Source: Spirosoma fluviale (GTDB lineage Bacteria > Bacteroidota > Bacteroidia > Cytophagales > Spirosomataceae). Taken from it: a stretch of 15,214 nucleotides of DNA. The first letter of the stretch is position 1. Each line of letters opens with the position of its first letter. Under the pieces are notes generated by a model. It saw nothing but the letters and a program-made list of their open reading frames with translations. It had not been told where the DNA came from and searched no databases. The stretch covers positions 1 through 15,214 of the forward strand of contig CAMDSI010000034.1 of the NCBI GenBank assembly GCA_945906915.1, read 5' to 3'. The translations under genes were made by a program, and so were the position numbers. Shown piece after piece: positions 1-5,007 of the stretch.

Positions 1-287
1 GCACTCTTTAAAGAAGCTTTATCTTGCTGTAATTGAATTTTTAATGCTTCTAAATCGGCTACTTGACCGCCTAGAGATTTGATTTCAGCAATTTTTGCAT
101 CTAATTGAGTTGAAATCGAATCTAATTGCGCGCGAGTATTGGATAACTCTACTGCTTTTTCTTCGATTTGAGTTGCTTGATCTTTCGTCGTTTGGTTTGA
201 GCGGAAGTACAAAACTCCTAATACTGCCGTTAGCACAGCTAAGACAATAATGGCAATTTTGGAATTGTTATTAGGCGATTGTTCCAT
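1..287 (-). CDS. Membrane-anchored coiled-coil protein, N-terminal part (cut by window start)
   Basis: The reverse strand reads from an ATG at 287 to the window edge with no stop, giving 95 complete codons. The protein begins MEQSPNNNSKIAI. Residues 10-28 are a strongly hydrophobic stretch that can form one transmembrane helix, followed by an Arg-Ser-Asn boundary. From about residue 35 to the cut end it is rich in Glu, Gln, Lys, Ala and Leu with heptad-like spacing (for example VADLEALKIQLQQDKASLK), which indicates a coiled coil. The expected topology is a short cytoplasmic N-terminus, one helix, then a long coiled coil on the far side of the membrane. I do not recognise the family and the rest of the gene lies outside the window. 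It is divergent from nadB with 119 bases between the starts. The coding call rests on open frame, composition and architecture. Confidence 0.8.
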   Translation of the reverse strand, partial: MEQSPNNNSKIAIIVLAVLTAVLGVLYFRSNQTTKDQATQIEEKAVELSNTRAQLDSISTQLDAKIAEIKSLGGQVADLEALKIQLQQDKASLKS

Positions 288-362
288 TTGGTTATAAATT
301 GATTTTAAAGGGTTTATAATTTTTAATGCCGTAAAAATACAAAATAAAATTCACATTTCGGA

Positions 363-387
363 TTGAAGACTCTTTTTGATTAATTTG
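363..387 (+). promoter_or_regulatory. Possible nadB promoter
   Basis: TTG at 363-365 is followed after 16 bases by TAATTTG at 381-387, which resembles the Bacteroidota -7 box TAnnTTTG but lacks one base. The nadB ATG is 19 bases further on, which would give a very short leader. The match is imperfect and the region is AT-rich, so this is tentative. Confidence 0.25.
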
Positions 388-406
388 CGTACCATTTATA
401 CAACCT

Positions 407-1987
407 ATGCCTACATACGACTTTATTGTCATCGGTTCTGGAATTGCGGGTTTATCCTATACGGTTAAAGTCGCAGACTATTTTCAGGAGCGCCAAATTC
501 CGATCAAAATTGCCTTGATTACGAAGACCGTAGCTGAGGAAACGAATACGAAATATGCGCAAGGTGGGATAGCAACTGTTTGGGATTCTGCCGATTCTTT
601 CGAAAAACACATCGATGACACAATGGTGGCTGGCGACTTTGTGAGCGACCGAAAAGTGGTTGAAATAGTGGTAAAAGAAGCTCCTGAGCGCTTACAGGAA
701 TTGATTGCGTATGGCACGGCATTTGATCGCCAGGAAGATGGGTCCTTTGATTTAGTGAAAGAAGGAGGTCATTCGGACAAACGGATTTTGCACCATAAAG
801 ATTCGACAGGAAACGAAATTGAGCGGGCCTTATTAGCCAAAGTCAAGTCATATAAAACAGTTGATTTCTTCACGCATTATTTTGCTGTCGATTTAATTAC
901 TCAACATCATTTGGGTGAAAAAGTAACCAAAGACACACCCGGGAAAAAGTGTTTTGGGGTGTATGTTTTGAACCTCAAAACAAATAAAATTAAAACTTTT
1001 TTAGGTAAAACTACCTTGTTAGCTACAGGGGGAATAGGTCAAGTCTATCAATCGACTACAAATCCTACTATTGCTACGGGCGATGGAATTGCCATGGCTT
1101 ACCGGGCCAAAGGCTTCGTAGAAGGAATGGAATTCATACAATTTCATCCGACGGCCTTATATAATCCAGGCAAGAAACCTTCTTTCTTGATTTCAGAAGC
1201 CGTTCGTGGCCATGGAGGAATATTAAAGAACCAAGATGGTAGCACGTTCATGGAAAAGTACGACGCACGTTTGTCCTTAGCCCCTCGGGATATTGTGGCA
1301 CGCGCGATTGACTCGGAAATGAAAACGCATGGAACAGATCACGTTTTTTTAGATACGAGGCATATCCCGAAAGAAGAAATTCTGCAACATTTTCCGATGA
1401 TATACGATCATTGCCTCCAGGTTTTAGGTATTGATATGTCGGAAGAAATGATTCCTGTCGTCCCCGCACAACATTATTTATGTGGTGGCATTATCGTGAA
1501 TGAACACAGCCAAACCAATATTGAAAATCTCTTCGCAGCTGGCGAATGCTCGTTCACTGGATTGCATGGAGCGAATCGTTTAGCTTCGAATTCACTCTTA
1601 GAAGCCATCGTCTTTGCGCACCGGGCCTTTGAAAAATCGGTGGCGGAATTTGGAACGCAAGTACTTCCTGCAGGCATTCCAGCTTGGAATGATGAGGGAA
1701 CTAGGAATCCAGAAGAGATGGTTTTAGTAACGGAAATGACGCGAGAATTAGAATCCATTATGTCTAATTATGTAGGCATCGTTCGGACGGATCGCCGTCT
1801 GAAAAGAGCCTATGATCGCTTGGAATTAATCTATTTAGAGCACGAGGAATTATACCGCCAATCCAAGATTACGGTGCCTTTGTGCGAATTAAGAAATATG
1901 ATTAATGTGGCTTATTTGATCATCAAACACGCCCGAGCACAACGCGAAAATAAAGGTTTGCACTATAACCTAGATCTGATTCTTTAG
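407..1987 (+). CDS. nadB: L-aspartate oxidase
   Basis: This 526-residue FAD enzyme oxidises L-aspartate to iminoaspartate, the first step of de novo NAD synthesis, and hands the product to NadA. The N-terminal dinucleotide-binding motif is G10-S-G-I-A-G15. The family block TKYAQGGIATVWD is at 48-60 and a second FAD-binding block, ATGGIGQVYQ, at 206-215. Catalytic-site motifs of the succinate dehydrogenase/aspartate oxidase superfamily are present: EFIQFHPTAL with H247, LAPRDIVARA with R294, AQHYLCGG with H356, and GECSFTGLHGANRLASNSLLE with R391. A helical C-terminal domain follows from about residue 430. The length is close to the usual 530-540, so the gene looks intact. The ATG at 407 places the GxGxxG motif at the expected distance from the N-terminus. 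It stands alone on its strand and its 3' end overlaps the convergent udk gene by 18 bases. nadA and nadC lie at the other end of the window. Confidence 0.97.
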   Translation: MPTYDFIVIGSGIAGLSYTVKVADYFQERQIPIKIALITKTVAEETNTKYAQGGIATVWDSADSFEKHIDDTMVAGDFVSDRKVVEIVVKEAPERLQELIAYGTAFDRQEDGSFDLVKEGGHSDKRILHHKDSTGNEIERALLAKVKSYKTVDFFTHYFAVDLITQHHLGEKVTKDTPGKKCFGVYVLNLKTNKIKTFLGKTTLLATGGIGQVYQSTTNPTIATGDGIAMAYRAKGFVEGMEFIQFHPTALYNPGKKPSFLISEAVRGHGGILKNQDGSTFMEKYDARLSLAPRDIVARAIDSEMKTHGTDHVFLDTRHIPKEEILQHFPMIYDHCLQVLGIDMSEEMIPVVPAQHYLCGGIIVNEHSQTNIENLFAAGECSFTGLHGANRLASNSLLEAIVFAHRAFEKSVAEFGTQVLPAGIPAWNDEGTRNPEEMVLVTEMTRELESIMSNYVGIVRTDRRLKRAYDRLELIYLEHEELYRQSKITVPLCELRNMINVAYLIIKHARAQRENKGLHYNLDLIL

Positions 1988-2593
1988 GTAAGAAACAATG
2001 ACGTCTAGCCCTTTCTCGAAGTGTTGATTATTCGGAATCAAGATATCGCAAGAACGCTTGTGTGGGCGAATGAATTCCTCATAAGTAGGCTTTACATGGT
2101 ATTTCCAGCGGTACATCACGTCTTGTAAATCGTATCCGCGTTCTTCGTTATCCCGCTTAATTCTGCGTTTTAATTTGATTTTATCCTGTGCATCGATGAA
2201 GATTTTTAGGTCCAAAAGGGAGGCCACTTCAGGGAAGTGAAACACAAAAATACCTTCTACTACTAAGATTTTGCGCGGGTAAAAATGCAGCATATCGGGC
2301 ACTTTTACTGTGTTATTGAAGGTATATTCTAACCGGCTGACGATTTCGCCATTTCGCAATCTCTCTATATCAGCTGCGAAGGCTTTATCATCAATTGCCC
2401 CAGGTAGATCAAAGTTTTCAATACCATTATGATCTTTAGTTTGTTCTTCAATCGAGCGATAGTAATTATCCTGAGATAAAAGACAAATGTCGTCAGTTTG
2501 AAATTGCTCCATTAATCGGCTTAAAAACAGGGTTTTGCCTGAGGCGCTACCTCCAGTGATTCCGATAATAAAGGGACGTTCGATTGTTGACAT
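1970..2593 (-). CDS. udk: Uridine kinase
   Basis: This 207-residue cytoplasmic P-loop kinase phosphorylates uridine and cytidine to UMP and CMP in pyrimidine salvage. The Walker A motif is GGSASGKT at 14-21. The nucleoside-binding segment SQDNYYRS is at 40-47, and FDLPGAID at 61-68 is a family signature. VVEGIFVF at 111-118 corresponds to the Walker B-like strand. The Arg/Lys-rich lid, KLKRRIKRDNEERG, is at 140-153. Length is normal for the family. It is the second gene of a probable minus-strand pair, 59 bases downstream of a small methyltransferase-like gene, and a 14-base palindrome sits just before its start, so it may also have its own promoter. Its last codons overlap the end of nadB on the opposite strand. 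A phosphoribulokinase-type relative is less likely given the motifs. Confidence 0.93.
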   Translation of the reverse strand: MSTIERPFIIGITGGSASGKTLFLSRLMEQFQTDDICLLSQDNYYRSIEEQTKDHNGIENFDLPGAIDDKAFAADIERLRNGEIVSRLEYTFNNTVKVPDMLHFYPRKILVVEGIFVFHFPEVASLLDLKIFIDAQDKIKLKRRIKRDNEERGYDLQDVMYRWKYHVKPTYEEFIRPHKRSCDILIPNNQHFEKGLDVIVSYLKNQI

Positions 2594-2607
2594 GTGTGCT
2601 AATTCGG

Positions 2608-2621
2608 TTGCAAATTTGCAA
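2608..2621. promoter_or_regulatory. 14-base perfect palindrome before udk
   Basis: TTGCAAATTTGCAA equals its own reverse complement. It lies 14 bases upstream of the udk start (2593, minus strand) in the 59-base gap after the methyltransferase-like gene. Read on the minus strand it also contains CAAATTTG, one mismatch from the Bacteroidota -7 box TAnnTTTG, so it could be an operator overlapping a promoter. It may also be chance in AT-rich DNA. Confidence 0.35.
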
Positions 2622-2652
2622 AAAGGTTTTTATTTAAGCTAAAAAAGGGCTT

Positions 2653-3156
2653 TCATTTTCGGAATTTGAGGTAAATGGCTACCTCGTCCTTTGTTTTAGA
2701 GGCTACGTGATGCAGGCCAGCTTTCGCGAATTCGTCAATGATTTCCTTTTCAAAAAACAACTCTTTTCCACAACCTTCGTGTTGCAAACGTTCACTTTTG
2801 GAGATTTCCTCTTCGATAATAATCGTTCCTCCCTCTTCAAGTGCGTCAATGATTTTTACTAACATTTGCGCACGATCCTCGAATTCGTGCCAGGCATTGA
2901 AGACCCAAATTTGGTTTGATTTCTGTAGGCTTGCTGGATTCAACTCCACTCCCGTCTCCCATATTATTCCCGTTTTTTCTGTGAAATAGGCAATGCTATC
3001 CGCCACGTCATCGGCGTCCACCAGGGGATCGATCAGCGTTAATTGTCTAGCAGGATAATGGAGGCAGAGACTGACTTCCCACCAGCCATAACCACACCCT
3101 ATGGAGGTGATGTGATCATCTTTTTGCCAAAGCCCAAATTCATAGAATTCTTTCAT
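2653..3156 (-). CDS. Small SAM-methyltransferase-like protein
   Basis: This 167-residue protein has the strand-by-strand layout of a minimal class I (Rossmann) methyltransferase. Motif I is SIGCGYGWWE at 18-27, with a Gly-x-Gly-x-Gly-like turn. LTLIDP at 39-44 ends in the acidic residue (D43) expected to hold the SAM ribose. VFNAWHEF at 85-92 falls at the motif IV position. GGTIIIEEE at 109-117 is the usual strand 5 after a Gly-Gly turn. The C-terminal pair of strands is around 149-165. There is little room for a substrate-recognition domain, so the substrate cannot be guessed. The ATG at 3156 gives motif I close to the N-terminus, as usual. It is probably cotranscribed with udk downstream and is divergent from the gamma-carbonic anhydrase gene, with 46 bases between starts. 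Enzyme activity is inferred from the fold signature only. Confidence 0.75.
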   Translation of the reverse strand: MKEFYEFGLWQKDDHITSIGCGYGWWEVSLCLHYPARQLTLIDPLVDADDVADSIAYFTEKTGIIWETGVELNPASLQKSNQIWVFNAWHEFEDRAQMLVKIIDALEEGGTIIIEEEISKSERLQHEGCGKELFFEKEIIDEFAKAGLHHVASKTKDEVAIYLKFRK

Positions 3157-3173
3157 CGATTCGCAATTTAAGG

Positions 3174-3181
3174 TATATTTG
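3174..3181 (+). promoter_or_regulatory. Bacteroidota -7 box for the carbonic anhydrase operon
   Basis: TATATTTG is an exact match to the Bacteroidota primary sigma factor -7 consensus TAnnTTTG. It lies 21 bases before the ATG at 3203, so transcription would start near 3188. No clear TTTG -33 box was seen at the expected spacing. Confidence 0.5.
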
Positions 3182-3202
3182 ACGAATTAAATAAAAAACA
3201 AC

Positions 3203-3703
3203 ATGGCTATTTTTATTGCTTCTACGGCCAGCGTGATGGGTCGTGTTTTCATTTCGAAAGACGTCTCCGTCTGGTACGGTGCGGTGATTCGTGCGGATGT
3301 GGAGGAAATTCATTTAGGTGAAGGCTGCAATATTCAAGATAATGCTGTTTTACATGCAGATGAAGGAGAAAAAACCATCATCGGAGCGAACGTAACCGTA
3401 GGTCATGGTGCGATTGTCCATGGCGCAGAAATAGGGGAAGGAAGCTTAATAGGAATGCAAGCGACCGTTTTGAATAGGGCCAAAGTAGGTAAATTTTGCC
3501 TCATCGGTGCCCACGCTTTAGTTACAGAAGGAATGGAAATTCCCGACTATTCGCTCGTTTTAGGGACCCCTGCTAAAGTGGTAAAAATACTAACTGAAGA
3601 CCAGATCAACCGTTTGAAATTTGGCCCTCCTCATTATGTAAAAATGGGAGCCGAACATAAATCAGGAAAATTCCCTCTATTAACCGCTGCTGATTTCGAA
3701 TAA
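3203..3703 (+). CDS. Gamma-class carbonic anhydrase family protein
   Basis: This 166-residue protein is a left-handed beta-helix formed by hexapeptide repeats, clear from about residue 11 to 120 (for example IGANVTVGHGAIVHGAEIGEGSLIG in successive turns). Proteins of this family form trimers with zinc or iron held by three histidines at subunit interfaces. The three His are in place: H51 in VLHADEG, and H68 and H73 in VGHGAIVHG, with the HxxxxH spacing of the family. A C-terminal helix (TEDQINRLKF, 131-140) packs outside. Many members (YrdA, PaaY, CaiE type) resemble gamma-carbonic anhydrases but have weak or unproven activity, so carbon dioxide hydration is a family inference. Its stop codon overlaps the next start as TAATG, so translation of the sixA-like gene is probably coupled. 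Confidence 0.88.
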   Translation: MAIFIASTASVMGRVFISKDVSVWYGAVIRADVEEIHLGEGCNIQDNAVLHADEGEKTIIGANVTVGHGAIVHGAEIGEGSLIGMQATVLNRAKVGKFCLIGAHALVTEGMEIPDYSLVLGTPAKVVKILTEDQINRLKFGPPHYVKMGAEHKSGKFPLLTAADFE

Positions 3704-4152
3704 TGGAACTTATTTTAATTCGTCATGCCCATGCTGGGCCACATACATCGGATGACAAAGGTCGTCATCTTTCTGAGAGAGGAATCGAAGAAGCCTTGTT
3801 ATTAGGGGAATGGATGCATTTGAAACAAATTCCTGCTGGTTTTTGGCTCATTTCTGATGCCATTCGTACGCGAGAAACAGCAGAATTACTCGGAAAACCT
3901 TTTTCTGAATATGAAAATTCAGAATTTTGGTATGTCTCGAGCGGTCCAGATTATCTAGAAAAATTAATGAAACGTACGGAGCCTGTTATTTACCTAGTTG
4001 CTCATAATCCATCCATCTCGTATTTAGCCTCCTTTGTAACCGGCGAAATGATTCAAATGGAAACGGCTGGATGTATATCTTTGCATTTCCCAGGTCTGAC
4101 TTCTTGGTCAGAAATCACCAAAGGTTCAGCCATCATTACCCACCAACTATGA
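3703..4152 (+). CDS. SixA-like histidine phosphatase
   Basis: This 149-residue member of the histidine phosphatase (phosphoglycerate mutase) superfamily carries the RHG-type motif as RHAHA, with R7 and the phosphate-accepting H8. The second phosphate-pocket arginine is in SDAIRTRETAE (R55 or R57) and the second catalytic histidine is H101 in LVAHNPS. Short length and these motifs match the SixA group, known to remove phosphate from phosphohistidine on histidine-containing phosphotransfer proteins. The partner here is unknown and other small phosphatase roles are possible. The ATG shares one base with the preceding stop (TAATG), and the stop TGA overlaps the next ATG (ATGA), so it sits in the middle of a coupled trio. 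No signal peptide is seen, so it should be cytoplasmic. Confidence 0.85.
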   Translation: MELILIRHAHAGPHTSDDKGRHLSERGIEEALLLGEWMHLKQIPAGFWLISDAIRTRETAELLGKPFSEYENSEFWYVSSGPDYLEKLMKRTEPVIYLVAHNPSISYLASFVTGEMIQMETAGCISLHFPGLTSWSEITKGSAIITHQL

Positions 4153-4277
4153 ACAAAAATCAAAAAATCTTTCGCTGGATATTAATTCTATTTACGCTGT
4201 TGATGATTGCGTTAGCGGTGCAGATGGCGAGTCATACCACTGCTCCCTGGAATAAGAAAAAACATTCAAGTCGCTAG
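4149..4277 (+). CDS. 42-residue single-pass membrane peptide
   Basis: The short frame from ATG at 4149 encodes 42 residues: a basic N-terminus (MNKNQKIFR), one hydrophobic helix at about 8-26 (WILILFTLLMIALAVQM), and a basic C-terminus (NKKKHSSR). The start overlaps the sixA-like stop in an ATGA arrangement, a strong sign of translational coupling. A longer in-frame start at 4071 would lie deep inside the sixA-like gene and is unlikely. The basic residues on both sides do not fix the orientation. The final Ser-Arg codons and the TAG stop lie in sequence belonging to the hairpin repeat array that starts here, so the array seems to have replaced or extended the original 3' end. I do not recognise a family; the peptide might be a small regulator or simply a conserved Bacteroidota membrane peptide. 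Confidence 0.65.
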   Translation: MNKNQKIFRWILILFTLLMIALAVQMASHTTAPWNKKKHSSR

Positions 4278-4388
4278 TCGTCCTTCGGACTTAGTCGCGA
4301 CTGCGTCGCTTAGTCGCCGTTTCACGGCTTAGTCGTCCTTCGGACTTAGTCGCGACTGTGTCGCTTAGTCGTCCTTCGGACTTAGTCG
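4274..4388. repeat. Tandem hairpin-unit array with TTAGTCG linker
   Basis: Units of 17 or 19 bases follow one another without spacers. Each begins TTAGTCG (first copy CTAGTCG) and contains a short perfect stem with a three-base loop. Unit starts are 4274, 4291, 4310, 4329, 4346 and 4365, and a seventh linker copy is at 4382. Three stem types occur: A, GTCC-TTC-GGAC (units 1, 4, 6); B, GCGAC-TGC-GTCGC (unit 2) or with TGT loop (unit 5); C, GCCGT-TTC-ACGGC (unit 3). The order is A B C A B A. After the last linker, GAAA-ATA-TTTC (4392-4402) could be a decayed seventh hairpin. The array starts inside the end of the membrane peptide gene and lies between convergent operons, so it may help end transcription in both directions. 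Confidence 0.9.
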
Positions 4389-4409
4389 ACTGAAAATATT
4401 TCATAATGC

Positions 4410-4424
4410 ATCGCCGCAGGCGAT
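4410..4424. terminator. Isolated 6-bp hairpin with GCA loop
   Basis: ATCGCC-GCA-GGCGAT is a perfect 6-bp stem with a three-base loop, standing between the repeat array and the heptamer repeats. It lacks a following T-run in either direction, so it is not a textbook intrinsic terminator. The triloop design resembles the array hairpins. A transcription-ending role is suggested only by its place between convergent genes. Confidence 0.4.
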
Positions 4425-4478
4425 TCAAAGTTCAAAGTTCAAACTTCAAATTTGAACTTTGCTCTTTGAACTTTGCTC
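4424..4478. repeat. TTCAAAG heptamers, inverted repeat and 14-base direct repeat
   Basis: Four heptamers (TTCAAAG, TTCAAAG, TTCAAAC, TTCAAAT) cover 4424-4451. They are followed by two exact copies of TTTGAACTTTGCTC (4451-4464 and 4465-4478). CAAAGTTCAAA at 4433-4443 and TTTGAACTTTG at 4451-4461 form an 11-bp perfect inverted repeat with a 7-base loop; a competing palindrome, TTCAAATTTGAA, is at 4445-4456. The block ends one base before the stop of the DinB-like gene. It could act as a bidirectional terminator or mRNA 3' end protector. Confidence 0.8.
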
Positions 4479-4479
4479 T

Positions 4480-5007
4480 TTAGAGCACGCTTTCAATGTG
4501 CTTCAAATGATGCGTACAATGCCACGCATATATCCCCAACACCTTGTCCAAAGGATACGTAATTCCGCGTTCAGGATGGAAATAGGTTCTCTTCCAATCA
4601 GCTTCCGATACAGTTTCCATTAAGTATACCCATCGAAGATGGATGTAACGCAGACCTTCGATCGACCAGGAGATGGGAGCCTGATTGCCATCTGGCATGG
4701 ATGCCCAATCGTCTTCGCTATATGGTTTGATACTAGGATTATCTTCTGTAAGAGCCATTTTGAAACGGATGTAGCTGTTCATGTGGCTATCCATTAAATG
4801 GTGGATCACTTTGCGAGCTGACCAGCTGCCTTCGCGATACGGTTTTTCTAGAAGAGCTTCGTCCACCCCTTTTAACATGGCTGCTAAATCGTCTGCTGTA
4901 GAGGCGATGGTTTTGATCCATTCGGCTCTAATTGCTGGCGTGATGACCTCCGGATTTTTGTATTTCCCGATGGGGTATTGCAAAGGGTTTAATTCCGTAT
5001 TAGACAT
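4480..5007 (-). CDS. DinB/YfiT-like metal-dependent protein
   Basis: This 175-residue protein matches the DinB/YfiT four-helix family, which includes bacillithiol S-transferase (BstA). The signature helix SWSARKVIHHLMDSHMNSYIR starts at 61 and contains the first metal histidine (H69 or H70). The C-terminal helix YAWHCTHHLKHI starts at 160 and carries H163 and H167, completing the typical three-histidine nickel or zinc site. Length is normal. Family members use the metal site to transfer thiol cofactors or act as hydrolases; which reaction applies here is unknown, although bacillithiol-type activity is a reasonable guess because some Bacteroidota make that thiol. It is the last gene of the six-gene minus-strand operon; its ATG overlaps the end of the ligase gene by 8 bases (ATGTCTAA). 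Downstream lie the heptamer repeats. Confidence 0.85.
   Translation of the reverse strand: MSNTELNPLQYPIGKYKNPEVITPAIRAEWIKTIASTADDLAAMLKGVDEALLEKPYREGSWSARKVIHHLMDSHMNSYIRFKMALTEDNPSIKPYSEDDWASMPDGNQAPISWSIEGLRYIHLRWVYLMETVSEADWKRTYFHPERGITYPLDKVLGIYAWHCTHHLKHIESVL

Noticed and set aside
288..406. Small RNA or riboswitch before nadB
   Set aside because: The 119 bases are AT-rich with no stable hairpin that I could find and no match to a known NAD riboswitch pattern.
1474..1758. Open frame opposite nadB (94 codons)
   Set aside because: It lies wholly inside a strongly supported gene, has no recognisable domain and no separate upstream signals; similar frames opposite the ligase, DUF885 and glucosidase genes were dropped for the same reason.
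4071..4148. 68-residue version of the small membrane protein
   Set aside because: The extra N-terminus is out-of-frame sequence of the sixA-like gene; the ATG at 4149 with ATGA overlap explains the gene better.
4274..4388. CRISPR-like array
   Set aside because: Units of 17-19 bases follow each other directly with no unique spacers, the stems vary between units, and no cas gene is in the window.
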